DNA of 64,000 bases from Ruminococcus sp. (GTDB lineage: Bacteria > Bacillota > Clostridia > Oscillospirales > Acutalibacteraceae). The notes under the pieces were generated by a model. That model ran no database searches. It saw nothing but the letters and a program-made list of their open reading frames with translations, and was not told where the DNA came from. Position numbers and translations under genes: made by a program. The stretch spans positions 1 through 64,000 of the forward strand of contig JAFQNJ010000023.1 in NCBI GenBank assembly GCA_017395925.1, in the 5' to 3' direction. This document shows, in pieces, positions 16,781-25,567 of this stretch (positions within the stretch are counted from its first letter, which is position 1; each line of letters starts with the position of its first letter).

Positions 16781-17536
16781 ATGAGTAATAAAAAAGTTGA
16801 AGCCGCCCCTCTTCGCGATATGTTCACAGATGCCGCAAAAGAGGTTATTGAGCGTGCCAGAATCAAGGCACAGATGAACAAAATCCTTGAAATTGTGGAG
16901 GCTGACTCTGCACGTCTTCGCAAGGCATACTCCGAAATCGGAAAAATGTACTGTGAGGGCACTCTTGAGGAAAACGCTTCCAGAGTTGAGGTGCTCACAG
17001 GTCTTGTAAATCATCTCAACGAGAGAATCAAGAGAGCAAAGCTCAGATACGACGAGCTTGAAAAGGTTCACTCCGTTGATGAATGCACCCAGGCTTTCAA
17101 GGCAGAGCTTCAGGTAAAGCTCAAAAAGACTGCAGAGGATACCGCTGACTTTGCCAAGGATTTCACCGAAAAAGCAAAGGTAAAGGCTCAGGAGCTTTCC
17201 GCAAAAACCAAAGCAAAGAGCAAAAAGAGCGACAAGGCTGAACTCTCTAAGGAGCAGAACAAAAAGCTTCTCTCCCTCATAAAAGAACAACTTGATGACA
17301 GCGAGGAGGCAGAGGAAGCAGCCGAGACCACCGTGGAGAAAATCCAGAGTCTCCTTGATTCCCTCTCTGCCGATGATGAAATCATCGAAGTGACTGCTAC
17401 TGACGAAGATGCCGCCGCTAAAGAGGCATCCGAGGTTGTAGAAGCTATTGTTGACGAGGCTTTGGAGGAAATCACCGCTGACAAGAAGGTAACTCCTGCC
17501 GAAAGCACCGAAGTTGCTGAAGATTTCACATTCTGA
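16781..17536 (+). CDS. Charged coiled-coil protein of unknown function
   Basis: This 251-residue protein has no signal peptide or membrane segment. Residues 1-140 are helical with heptad-like spacing (VIERARIKAQMNKILEIVEA). The middle is Lys-rich (AKTKAKSKKSDKAELSKEQNKK) and the last 100 residues are strongly acidic. The charge split between Lys-rich middle and Glu/Asp-rich tail resembles scaffold or nucleic-acid-associated proteins, but I do not recognise a family. The ATG follows AAAGGAG. It has its own promoter and terminator. Confidence 0.7.
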   Translation: MSNKKVEAAPLRDMFTDAAKEVIERARIKAQMNKILEIVEADSARLRKAYSEIGKMYCEGTLEENASRVEVLTGLVNHLNERIKRAKLRYDELEKVHSVDECTQAFKAELQVKLKKTAEDTADFAKDFTEKAKVKAQELSAKTKAKSKKSDKAELSKEQNKKLLSLIKEQLDDSEEAEEAAETTVEKIQSLLDSLSADDEIIEVTATDEDAAAKEASEVVEAIVDEALEEITADKKVTPAESTEVAEDFTF

Positions 17537-17546
17537 TATCTATCCT

Positions 17547-17576
17547 GTCCGCATCCGCAAGGGTGTGGACTTTTTA
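17547..17576 (+). terminator. Terminator of the coiled-coil gene
   Basis: Stem GTCCGCATCC with GGGTGTGGAC (two G-T pairs), GCAA loop, then TTTTTATC. Confidence 0.75.
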
Positions 17577-17589
17577 TCTCACAAAACTG

Positions 17590-17618
17590 TTGCATTTTCC
17601 GAAATCAGGATATATAAT
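17590..17618 (+). promoter_or_regulatory. Promoter of the ECF S-component gene
   Basis: TTGCAT (17590-17595), 17 bases, TATAAT (17613-17618). The leader is then about 60 bases, too short for the larger riboswitch classes. Confidence 0.65.
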
Positions 17619-17683
17619 AACGGCAACAGAAAATGAGGGTGAATTGCGGAAAGCCTTTACACTGTTTTCAAAGAGGTATTGTT

Positions 17684-18223
17684 ATGAAAAGTAAAACAAA
17701 AAACACCACTCACAAAATCGTTTTTGCCGCACTGATGGCCGCCATTACCTGTGTGATGACTATCGCCATACGCATCCCCTCCCCCACAGGCGGATATCTT
17801 AATATGGGCGATGTGGCGGTGCTTACATCCTGCTGGCTTTTAGGTCCCTTGTGGGGCAGTCTCGCCGCAGCTTCAGGCTCTGCTCTTGCAGATATCTTCA
17901 GCGGATATTTCCAGTACGCCCCCGCCACCTTCATCATCAAGGGTCTTATGGCACTCCTTGCCTGGTACATTATCAGCCTTTTCGGAAAAGATAACAAAAA
18001 AACCTTCGTGACCCTGCTGGGAAATCTTCTGGCGTTCATTCTGGCGGAAGCTCTGATGGTAGGTCTCTACTTCGTCTTTGAAGCCACCGTACTTCAGTAC
18101 GGTATGGGTGCCGCCGCAGGAATCCTCGGCAACACAATGCAGGGAATTACAGGAATCCTTGGTGCGATTATCTTTACTGAGATTCTCCGACGCACAAAAG
18201 TCAAGGAAAAATACATAGGGTAA
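17684..18223 (+). CDS. ECF transporter S component
   Basis: The 179-residue protein has about five or six membrane segments and is the substrate-binding subunit of an energy-coupling factor vitamin importer. Clues are the ALMAAITCVMTIAIRIPSPTGGYLN start and the GDVAVLTSCWLLGPLWGSLAAASGSALADIFSGY block of ribU/thiT/pdx-type S components. The vitamin cannot be told from sequence alone; no riboswitch I recognise is in its leader. The ATG at 17684 is chosen because AGAGGT lies at the right distance; an ATG at 17633 would add 17 unlikely residues. The energising A/A'/T genes must be elsewhere. Confidence 0.82.
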   Translation: MKSKTKNTTHKIVFAALMAAITCVMTIAIRIPSPTGGYLNMGDVAVLTSCWLLGPLWGSLAAASGSALADIFSGYFQYAPATFIIKGLMALLAWYIISLFGKDNKKTFVTLLGNLLAFILAEALMVGLYFVFEATVLQYGMGAAAGILGNTMQGITGILGAIIFTEILRRTKVKEKYIG

Positions 18224-18249
18224 CCATCGATATTAATACGCAGTCTTTC

Positions 18250-18278
18250 GCCTCCTCGGAAATCGGGGAGGTTTTTTT
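18250..18278 (+). terminator. Terminator of the S-component gene
   Basis: CCTCC and GGAGG arms with inner CG pairs are followed by seven T. Confidence 0.7.
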
Positions 18279-18421
18279 ATATGCAGACTGGTAAAATCAC
18301 GAAAAAAGCTGTCAAAAATACAGAAAAATCCCCCGAAACACTTTAATTCAAAAAAAATATGTGGTATACTTATGATGTATAAATATTGAGTTTTCAGAAA
18401 ACCCCGAAAGGATGATATAAA

Positions 18422-19723
18422 TTGGCTTTGCTGGTTAAGAAAATCAAAGGCACAGAGGACATCCTCCCCCGCCAGAGCTATAAATGGCAGTTTATCGAGA
18501 AGGTTATGTCCGAGGAGGCTAAAGTATACGGCTTCAAAGAAATCCGCACCCCCGTTTTTGAGCAAACAGAACTCTTTCGTCGCGGTGTGGGTGAAGGTAC
18601 CGACGTAGTACAGAAGGAAATGTACACCTTCGAGACCAAGGGTGGCGAATCCCTGACTCTCCGTCCCGAGGGTACCGCAGGTGCCGCCAGAGCTCTTCTT
18701 GAGCACAACCTCATCAACGACGGTCTGCCCATTAAGGCATACTACTTCACTACCTGCTACCGCTACGAAAAGCCTCAGGCAGGCAGACAGAGAGAATTCC
18801 ACCAGTTCGGACTGGAAGTATACGGTGCACAGGATGCTCTCTCCGATGCAGAACTTATCTGTGCCGCCAATTCAATTTTCGAAAGACTTCAGCTTCGTAA
18901 TATCCGTCTGGAAATTAACTCCATCGGCTGTCCCGAGTGCAGAAAGAATTACCACAAGGCTCTCAAAGAGTACTTCGAAGGTCACAAGGATACCCTCTGC
19001 GGTACCTGCCTTACACGTCTTGAGAAGAATCCCATGAGAATTCTGGACTGCAAGAGCCCCGTGTGCAAGGAAATTGCCGCAAATGCACCCAAGATTCTTG
19101 ACTTCCTCTGCGACGACTGCAAGGAGCATTTCGACAAGGTGCAGAAATACCTCACCGCCGCAGAAATTCCCTTCACCGTCAACCCCTCCATTGTCCGCGG
19201 ACTTGACTACTACACCAACACCGTATTCGAGTTCATCGCCGACGGTATCGGTGCCCAGTCCACAGTATGCGGCGGCGGAAGATATAACGGTCTTATTGAG
19301 GAGCTGGGAGGTAATCCCCTGCCTTCTCTCGGCTTTGCCATAGGTCTTGAGCGACTTCTTATGGTTATGGATGCACAGAATATTGAGATATCCTCTCCCG
19401 AAAGCCCTGCGCTCTACATTGCCGCTCTGGGAGATGCCGCACAGGTAAAGGCGTTCTCCATGGCAAAAACTCTCCGCGAGGCAGGTCTGGAGGCACAGTT
19501 TGACATTGTGGGCAGAGGCCTCAAGGCACAGATGAAATATGCCGACAAAATCGGTTCAAAATTCACCCTTGTGCTGGGCGACAACGAAATCGCCGAGAAT
19601 AAAGCTAAACTTAAAAATATGAGCACCTCCGAGCAGAAAGACATTTCTCTTGGCGAGGACTTTATGCAGGAATTCTTTGCCGCACTCATTGAGAGCGAGA
19701 CAAACCCTGCCCTTTCACTTTGA
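18422..19723 (+). CDS. hisS: Histidyl-tRNA synthetase
   Basis: The 433-residue class II synthetase charges tRNA-His. It shows the early KIKGTEDILP block, motif 2 (CYRYEKPQAGRQREFHQFGLEVYG), the HisRS signature LVRGLDYYTNTVFEF form (here IVRGLDYYTNTVFE), and the C-terminal anticodon-binding domain (about 330-425). The start is TTG at 18422, after AAAGGATGAT; no ATG fits the conserved N-terminus. TATACT at 18365-18370 with an extended TG is the likely -10. It is followed after 18 bases by aspS. No T-box leader is present. Confidence 0.95.
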   Translation: MALLVKKIKGTEDILPRQSYKWQFIEKVMSEEAKVYGFKEIRTPVFEQTELFRRGVGEGTDVVQKEMYTFETKGGESLTLRPEGTAGAARALLEHNLINDGLPIKAYYFTTCYRYEKPQAGRQREFHQFGLEVYGAQDALSDAELICAANSIFERLQLRNIRLEINSIGCPECRKNYHKALKEYFEGHKDTLCGTCLTRLEKNPMRILDCKSPVCKEIAANAPKILDFLCDDCKEHFDKVQKYLTAAEIPFTVNPSIVRGLDYYTNTVFEFIADGIGAQSTVCGGGRYNGLIEELGGNPLPSLGFAIGLERLLMVMDAQNIEISSPESPALYIAALGDAAQVKAFSMAKTLREAGLEAQFDIVGRGLKAQMKYADKIGSKFTLVLGDNEIAENKAKLKNMSTSEQKDISLGEDFMQEFFAALIESETNPALSL

Positions 19724-19741
19724 TAAAAGGAGATTACAGAT

Positions 19742-21526
19742 ATGGCTGAATTTATGACAGGACTCAAAAGAACAAACTACTGCGGCGAGTTGAGAGAAAG
19801 CCACGTAGGCGAGGAGGTTATCCTCTGCGGATGGGTACAGAAACAGCGTGACCTGGGTCAGCTCGTATTCGTGGATTTGAGGGACCGTACAGGTATCACT
19901 CAGCTTGCTTTTGACGACAGCACCGACAGAGAGATTTTTGCAAAGGCACAGTCTCTGCGCAGTGAATACGTAGTCTGCGCCAAGGGTACGGTTCGTGAGA
20001 GAAGTGCTAAAAACAAAGACATCCCCACAGGCGATGTGGAACTTTTCGTCACCGACCTGAGACTTCTCTCCAAGGCAGAGACCACTCCCTTCGAAATCGT
20101 TGATGACCTCAATACCAACGAAGAACTTCGTCTGCGCTACCGCTATCTTGACCTTCGTCGCAGACCTCTGCAGAACAATATTATGATGAGAAATGAGATT
20201 TCCAAGAGTGCCCGTGACTATTTCTACGAGAACGGCTTTATCGAAATCGAAACTCCCATGATGATGAAATCCACTCCCGAGGGTGCCCGCGACTATCTGG
20301 TGCCCTCCAGAATTCACAAGGGTTGCTTCTATGCACTCCCCCAGTCCCCCCAGATTTACAAGCAGCTCCTTATGCTTTCAGGCTTTGACCGCTACATTCA
20401 GCTTGCAAGATGCTTCAGAGACGAAGACCTCCGTGCTGACCGTCAGCCCGAATTCACACAGATTGATATGGAACTTTCCTTCGTGGATGTTGACGATATC
20501 CTCACCCTCAATGAAGGTCTTATGAAGAGAATCTGGAAGGACGTTCTGGGTGTAGAGCTCGAGACTCCCTTTGAGCGTATGAGCTACAAAGAGGCTATGG
20601 AGCGCTTCGGCTCCGACAAGCCCGATATCCGCTTTGGTATGGAGATTCAGAACATCTCCGAGCTTGTGAAGGATTGTGACTTCGGCGTTTTCGCAGGAGC
20701 AATAAGCGCAGGCGGCTCTGTTCGTGCTATTGTTGCAAAGAATGCCGCCGCTACCCTCACCAGAAAAGAAATTGACAAGCTCACCGAATACGTTCGCGGC
20801 ATCGGTGCCAAGGGACTTGCCTTTGTGAGATGGGTAGAGGATGCCCCCTCCTGCTCCTTCGCAAAGTTTATGAAAGAGGGCGAGCTTGAGAATATACTCT
20901 CCACTCTTGGTGCCGAAAAAGGTGATGTTGTGCTTTTTGTTGCCGACAAAGACAATATCACTCTCCCTACTCTGGGCGCGCTTCGTCTTACCGTTGCCAA
21001 AAAGCTTGATATCATTCCTGATGTGTACAAGTTCCTCTGGATTGTAGACTTCCCCTTCTTTGAGTATGACGACGAAAAGGACGAGTGGGTTGCAATGCAC
21101 CATCCCTTCACAATGCCTCGTGAGGAGTGTCTGGAATATCTGGACACCGACCCCTCCAAGGTTATTGCAAAGGCTTATGACCTGACACTCAACGGCGTTG
21201 AGCTCTCCTCGGGTTCTATCCGTATTTCCAACCCCGAGCTTCAGCAGAAGATGTTCAGAGCACTTCATATGACCGACGAAGAAATAGAGGCAAAGTTCGG
21301 CTTCCTTGTGGATGCTTACAAGTACGGTGCTCCTCCCCACGGCGGAATGGGTCTCGGTCTTGACAGACTGACCATGATCATCTGCGGTGCCGACAGTCTC
21401 CGCGATGTTACCGCCTTCCCCAAGGTTCAGAACGCATCCGAGCTTATGAGCCAGTGTCCCTCACCTGTTGAGAAAGAAAACCTCGATGTTCTGGGACTCT
21501 CTATAATCAAAGAAGCAACGGAGTAA
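19742..21526 (+). CDS. aspS: Aspartyl-tRNA synthetase
   Basis: The 594-residue bacterial-type AspRS charges tRNA-Asp. It has an N-terminal OB fold (about 15-105), the class II core with RYRYLDLRR and ARCFRDEDLRADRQPEFTQ, the bacterial insertion (GAD) domain (about 290-410), and motif 3 GGMGLGLDRL. The ATG follows AAAAGGAGATTACAGAT. hisS-aspS is a standard Firmicutes operon. Whether it is discriminating or also makes Asp-tRNA-Asn cannot be settled here, though no asnS is in view. Confidence 0.95.
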   Translation: MAEFMTGLKRTNYCGELRESHVGEEVILCGWVQKQRDLGQLVFVDLRDRTGITQLAFDDSTDREIFAKAQSLRSEYVVCAKGTVRERSAKNKDIPTGDVELFVTDLRLLSKAETTPFEIVDDLNTNEELRLRYRYLDLRRRPLQNNIMMRNEISKSARDYFYENGFIEIETPMMMKSTPEGARDYLVPSRIHKGCFYALPQSPQIYKQLLMLSGFDRYIQLARCFRDEDLRADRQPEFTQIDMELSFVDVDDILTLNEGLMKRIWKDVLGVELETPFERMSYKEAMERFGSDKPDIRFGMEIQNISELVKDCDFGVFAGAISAGGSVRAIVAKNAAATLTRKEIDKLTEYVRGIGAKGLAFVRWVEDAPSCSFAKFMKEGELENILSTLGAEKGDVVLFVADKDNITLPTLGALRLTVAKKLDIIPDVYKFLWIVDFPFFEYDDEKDEWVAMHHPFTMPREECLEYLDTDPSKVIAKAYDLTLNGVELSSGSIRISNPELQQKMFRALHMTDEEIEAKFGFLVDAYKYGAPPHGGMGLGLDRLTMIICGADSLRDVTAFPKVQNASELMSQCPSPVEKENLDVLGLSIIKEATE

Positions 21527-21550
21527 TCCTCTGTAAACCATTAAATCCCG

Positions 21551-21590
21551 CTCCGTATTGCCGGAAGGTGATGCGGAGCTTTCATTTTAA
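21551..21590 (+). terminator. Probable aspS terminator or metF leader hairpin
   Basis: A 12-bp stem with several G-T pairs (21551-21562 with 21567-21578), GGAA loop, is followed by a weak T-run CTTTCATTTT. Confidence 0.45.
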
Positions 21591-21610
21591 AAAAAGTGAG
21601 GTTTCCCGAG

Positions 21611-22480
21611 ATGAAACTTTCAAATATTTTCTTATCCGACAAGCCAACCCTTTCCTTTGAGGTATTCCCGCCCAAAACAGGCGATATGTACCATAAGGTA
21701 GAAGCTGCCGCCAGAGAAATTGCCGCCCTTGCTCCCGACTATATGAGCGTTACCTACGGTGCAGGTGGCGGTGGCGGCAAGTACACCCTGGATATTGCCG
21801 CAGACATAGAGAAAAACTACTCTGTGCCTACCCTTGCCCACCTCACCTGCGTATCCGCATCCCGTGAGGACGTGAGAAAAATCCTTGCCGCTCTTCGCGA
21901 AAAAGGCATTGAAAACATCCTTGCTCTTCGCGGGGACTATCCCAAAGACGGAGAATATCCCGTAAAGAAAGACTTCCGATATGCCAGTGAGCTGATAGAG
22001 GAAATAGTTTCCTTCGGCGGCTTCACTATTGGCGGGGCCTGCTATCCCGAGGGTCACACCGAAGCAGAAAGCCTTGATGATGACATCATAAACATTGGCA
22101 AAAAAGTGGATGCAGGCTGTCAGTTCCTCACCACCCAGATGTTCTTCGACAACGATATCCTCTACTCATATATAGAAAAACTCCGCAAGAAGGGCATCTT
22201 TGTTCCCGTTGTGGCAGGCATTATGCCCATCACCAACGCCAGACAGATATTCCGCAGTTGCGAACTTTCGGGCACAGTTCTTCCCAAGCGCTTCATCCGA
22301 ATTGCTGAGCGTTACGGCGATAACCCCGCCGCTATGAAGCAGGCAGGTATTGCGTACGCCACCGAGCAGATTATAGACCTTTATGCAAACGGAGTTAAGA
22401 ATGTGCACGTCTACTCTATGAACAAGCCCGATGTGGCACGTGCTATTCAGTCAAACCTCAGTGAAATTATCAAAGCTTAA
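21611..22480 (+). CDS. metF: Methylenetetrahydrofolate reductase
   Basis: The 289-residue flavoprotein reduces 5,10-methylene-THF to 5-methyl-THF, the methyl donor for MetH encoded two genes on. It has the MTHFR TIM-barrel marks LSFEVFPPKTGD, YGAGG, and FLTTQMFFDND. The ATG at 21611 is chosen because GTGAGGT at 21596-21602 is at ribosome-site distance; a GTG at 21596 would consume it. It begins a three-gene methionine unit. Confidence 0.93.
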   Translation: MKLSNIFLSDKPTLSFEVFPPKTGDMYHKVEAAAREIAALAPDYMSVTYGAGGGGGKYTLDIAADIEKNYSVPTLAHLTCVSASREDVRKILAALREKGIENILALRGDYPKDGEYPVKKDFRYASELIEEIVSFGGFTIGGACYPEGHTEAESLDDDIINIGKKVDAGCQFLTTQMFFDNDILYSYIEKLRKKGIFVPVVAGIMPITNARQIFRSCELSGTVLPKRFIRIAERYGDNPAAMKQAGIAYATEQIIDLYANGVKNVHVYSMNKPDVARAIQSNLSEIIKA

Positions 22481-22483
22481 AAT

Positions 22484-23074
22484 ATGAAAACTATTCTTTT
22501 AACTCCCAACCCCCAACTTATATGCAAAGGCACCGACCTCTGTGAGGCAATGCGCTACTCGGGATGCCGTACAGATGAAAACGAAATGCTCCGTGCTCTC
22601 TGCAAAGAGTGCATCTCGGAGCTTGTCGGAAAAATCACCCCCAAAGCTGTCTGCACCACCGCAGAGGTAACCGTAGAGGGTGACAAAATCGATTTCGGCT
22701 TTTTCTCCACTGAAAGCAAGTCTCTCAGGATTTTTCTGGGAGAAAGAAGAAAAGTGGGTATTTTCGCCGCAACTCTGGGAGTTGGTGCCGATATGCTGAT
22801 TTCAAGGTACTCCCTGATAAACCCCAGCCGCGCGGTAATGCTTGACGGCAGTGCCGGTGCTATGATAGAGTGCCTCTGCGACAAGGTAACCGCCGAGCAC
22901 TTCGGTGCAAAACCACAGGAGCGCTTCTCCCCCGGCTACGGAGATTTACCTCTTCAGATTCAGAGCACCCTGCTCAATATGCTGGACGCAAACCTTAAAA
23001 TAGGACTTACACTTTCAGAGTCTCTGATGCTCCTGCCCACAAAATCCGTCACCGCTATTGTACCCATAGAGTGA
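22484..23074 (+). CDS. Stand-alone MetH reactivation (activation-domain) protein
   Basis: The 196-residue protein matches the C-terminal reactivation domain of cobalamin-dependent methionine synthase: RFSPGYGDLPLQIQ near 145 and the terminal MLLPTKSVTAIVP. That domain binds SAM and supports reductive remethylation of cob(II)alamin. Here it is separate and sits 3 bases after metF and just before metH, which lacks it. A similar split is known from Thermotoga. Confidence 0.9.
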   Translation: MKTILLTPNPQLICKGTDLCEAMRYSGCRTDENEMLRALCKECISELVGKITPKAVCTTAEVTVEGDKIDFGFFSTESKSLRIFLGERRKVGIFAATLGVGADMLISRYSLINPSRAVMLDGSAGAMIECLCDKVTAEHFGAKPQERFSPGYGDLPLQIQSTLLNMLDANLKIGLTLSESLMLLPTKSVTAIVPIE

Positions 23075-23115
23075 CACTTTCCTATTCTATCCACCCCCGA
23101 AAAGAAGGTATACTT

Positions 23116-25500
23116 ATGGATATTCTATCGAAAATAAACTCATCGCTCCTGTATTTTGACGGTGCCATGGGCACAGAGCTTCAAAAGCACGGCCTCAAAG
23201 CAGGTGAGCTTCCCGAGGAGCTTTCGCTGTCTGCTCCCGATATTATTGAGAGCATCCACCTCTCATATCTTGATGCGGGTTGCGACGTTATCAAAACCAA
23301 TACTTTCGGTCTCAACTCTCTGAAAATCCAAGGAGAAAGGCTTCCTGTCCTTGCCGATGCGGCACTTACCTGTGCAGAAAACGCAATAAAGAAAGCCGGC
23401 GGCAAGAAGCGTTATATCGCTCTCGACATCGGCCCTCTGGGAAAAATCCTCAAACCCTTCGGCGACCTGCCCTTTGAGGAGGCAGTGTCTCTTTTTGCCG
23501 AGATAATCAGACTCGGAGAAGGCCGTGCCGACTGCATCCTTCTGGAAACAATGAACGATGCCTACGAAACCAAGGCGGCAGTCCTTGCGGCAAAAGAGAA
23601 CTCCTCGCTGCCCGTATTCGTCACCAATGTCTACGACGAAAAAGAGAAGCTGATGACCGGCGCGGATGCTCTTTCTATGATAGCACTTCTGGAAGGTCTG
23701 GGCGTTGATGCTCTGGGTCTCAACTGCTCCCTGGGTCCCAAGAAGATGAACGAGGTACTGAAGACCTTTGCGAAATACAGCTCTCTGCCCCTGATTATCA
23801 GTCCCAACGCAGGTCTGCCCCGTACCGAAAACGGCAAAACCGTCTACGATATATCTCCCGAGGAATTTGCGAAAGAGATGAAGGAAGCGGTGCTCACAGG
23901 TGCTCACGGTCTGGGGGGCTGTTGCGGAACAAATCCCGACTACATACGTGCGCTTATAGAAACTACTTCCGATATGGCACCCCAACCCCTATCTAAAAAA
24001 GACCATTGCCTTGTCTCCTCCTACACCCACGCGGTTGAGTTCTCCGATTCCCCCGTAGTCATCGGCGAGCGAATCAACCCCACAGGCAAAAAGCGGGTTA
24101 AGGAAGCCCTCAAAGAAGGCGACCTTGCCTTTATCCTTCGGGAGGGTGTTTATCAGCAACAGGCGGGGGCTGCCATGCTTGACGTCAACTGCGGTCTGCC
24201 CGAAATCCGCGAAAAAGAAGTGCTCAGAAATGTTGTAGAGAATCTTCAGGCGGTCTGCGATGCACCCCTGCAGATTGACACAGGCGACAAAGATGCTCTT
24301 GAAGCCGCACTTCGAATCTACAACGGCAAGGCAGTAATAAACTCCGTAAACGGCAAAGAAGAGTCAATGCACTCCGTATTCCCCCTTGTTAAGAAATACG
24401 GCGGTGTAGTGGTAGCTCTCACTCTGGACGAAAAGGGTATTCCCGAAACCGCCGAGGAGCGTGTCAGAATTGCCGAGAAGATTATCGAAACCGCAAAGAA
24501 CTACGGCATTGACGAGAAGAATATCATCGTTGATACCCTGACCATGGCCATAAGCACGGATATCAATGCCGCCGACATCACCCTGAAAGCTATCCGTGAG
24601 CTTCACAAGAAGGGCATTCGCACAGTGCTTGGAGTTTCCAATATTTCCTTCGGTCTGCCCCACCGCGACTATGTAAACTCCAGATTTTTCGCAAAAGCTC
24701 TTGCCGAGGGACTTTCCGCGGCAATAATGAATCCCCACTCCGAAAATATGAATAATACACTCCGAAACTACAAATCCGAGAGCATCTGCGATGAATATAT
24801 AACCTTTGCCAAAGACCTCACCGACGAGGTTATGGCTATGGAGGGAATCACCCCCGCCCCCGCAGACAACTCCCACATCGACCTGAAAAGTGCCATTGAA
24901 TCAGGTCTCTGCGAAGAAAGCGGAAAGCTTGCAAAAACGCTTCTCACGGACGCCCCTCCCCTCTCGGTTATAAATGAATACATCGTGCCTGCCCTTGACA
25001 AGGTGGGTTCGGGTTTTGAAGAGGGCAAGGTGTACCTTCCCTCTCTGCTGATGAGTGCAGAAGCCGCAAAGGCTGCCTTTGATGCAGTCAAGGATGTTCT
25101 TCTGACACAGGGCGAGAGCAATACTGCGAAGGAGAAAATTGTTATCGCCACCGTCAAGGGTGATATCCACGACATCGGCAAAAATATAGTCAAAATTCTT
25201 CTGGAAAACTACGGCTACAAGGTCGTGGACCTTGGCAAGGATGTCTCTCCCGAGATCATCCTCAACACCGCCAAAGAGGAAGGTGCAAGGCTTGTTGCTC
25301 TCTCGGCATTGATGACCACCACCGTCCCTGCTATGGAAGAAACCGTAAAGCTCATACACGAAAGCCTCCCTAACACAAAAGTTATGGTGGGCGGTGCGGT
25401 TCTGAGCCGTGAATATGCGGATATGATATCTGCCGACTTCTATTCCAAAGATGCTATGGGCGCGGTACGTATCGCAGAAAAACTTTTTAACAAAAATTGA
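23116..25500 (+). CDS. metH: Cobalamin-dependent methionine synthase, short form
   Basis: The 794-residue enzyme transfers a methyl from 5-methyl-THF to homocysteine via cobalamin. Domains are homocysteine-binding (about 1-290, zinc ligands in LGLNCSLGP and GGCCGTNP), folate-binding pterin domain (about 305-560, VVIGERINPTGKK), cobalamin cap, and B12-binding domain with VKGDIHDIGKNI, where His is the cobalt ligand. The reactivation domain is missing and is encoded next door. The ATG at 23116 follows AAGAAGG; a GTG at 23071 overlapping the previous gene would add 15 atypical residues. Confidence 0.93.
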   Translation: MDILSKINSSLLYFDGAMGTELQKHGLKAGELPEELSLSAPDIIESIHLSYLDAGCDVIKTNTFGLNSLKIQGERLPVLADAALTCAENAIKKAGGKKRYIALDIGPLGKILKPFGDLPFEEAVSLFAEIIRLGEGRADCILLETMNDAYETKAAVLAAKENSSLPVFVTNVYDEKEKLMTGADALSMIALLEGLGVDALGLNCSLGPKKMNEVLKTFAKYSSLPLIISPNAGLPRTENGKTVYDISPEEFAKEMKEAVLTGAHGLGGCCGTNPDYIRALIETTSDMAPQPLSKKDHCLVSSYTHAVEFSDSPVVIGERINPTGKKRVKEALKEGDLAFILREGVYQQQAGAAMLDVNCGLPEIREKEVLRNVVENLQAVCDAPLQIDTGDKDALEAALRIYNGKAVINSVNGKEESMHSVFPLVKKYGGVVVALTLDEKGIPETAEERVRIAEKIIETAKNYGIDEKNIIVDTLTMAISTDINAADITLKAIRELHKKGIRTVLGVSNISFGLPHRDYVNSRFFAKALAEGLSAAIMNPHSENMNNTLRNYKSESICDEYITFAKDLTDEVMAMEGITPAPADNSHIDLKSAIESGLCEESGKLAKTLLTDAPPLSVINEYIVPALDKVGSGFEEGKVYLPSLLMSAEAAKAAFDAVKDVLLTQGESNTAKEKIVIATVKGDIHDIGKNIVKILLENYGYKVVDLGKDVSPEIILNTAKEEGARLVALSALMTTTVPAMEETVKLIHESLPNTKVMVGGAVLSREYADMISADFYSKDAMGAVRIAEKLFNKN

Positions 25501-25518
25501 TTTATCCATATAACAGAG

Positions 25519-25556
25519 AAGCCTTCGGCATTTTTAATGCCGAAGGCTTTATTATA
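25519..25556. terminator. Bidirectional terminator
   Basis: A long perfect stem, AAGCCTTCGGCATT with its complement, and a T-run end metH; the convergent M14 gene ends just beyond. Confidence 0.85.
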
Positions 25557-25567
25557 CTGTTTTTCTC

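Noticed and set aside
17619..17683. THF, TPP or preQ1 riboswitch before the S component
   Set aside because: The leader is too short for THF/TPP and lacks the conserved cores of all three.
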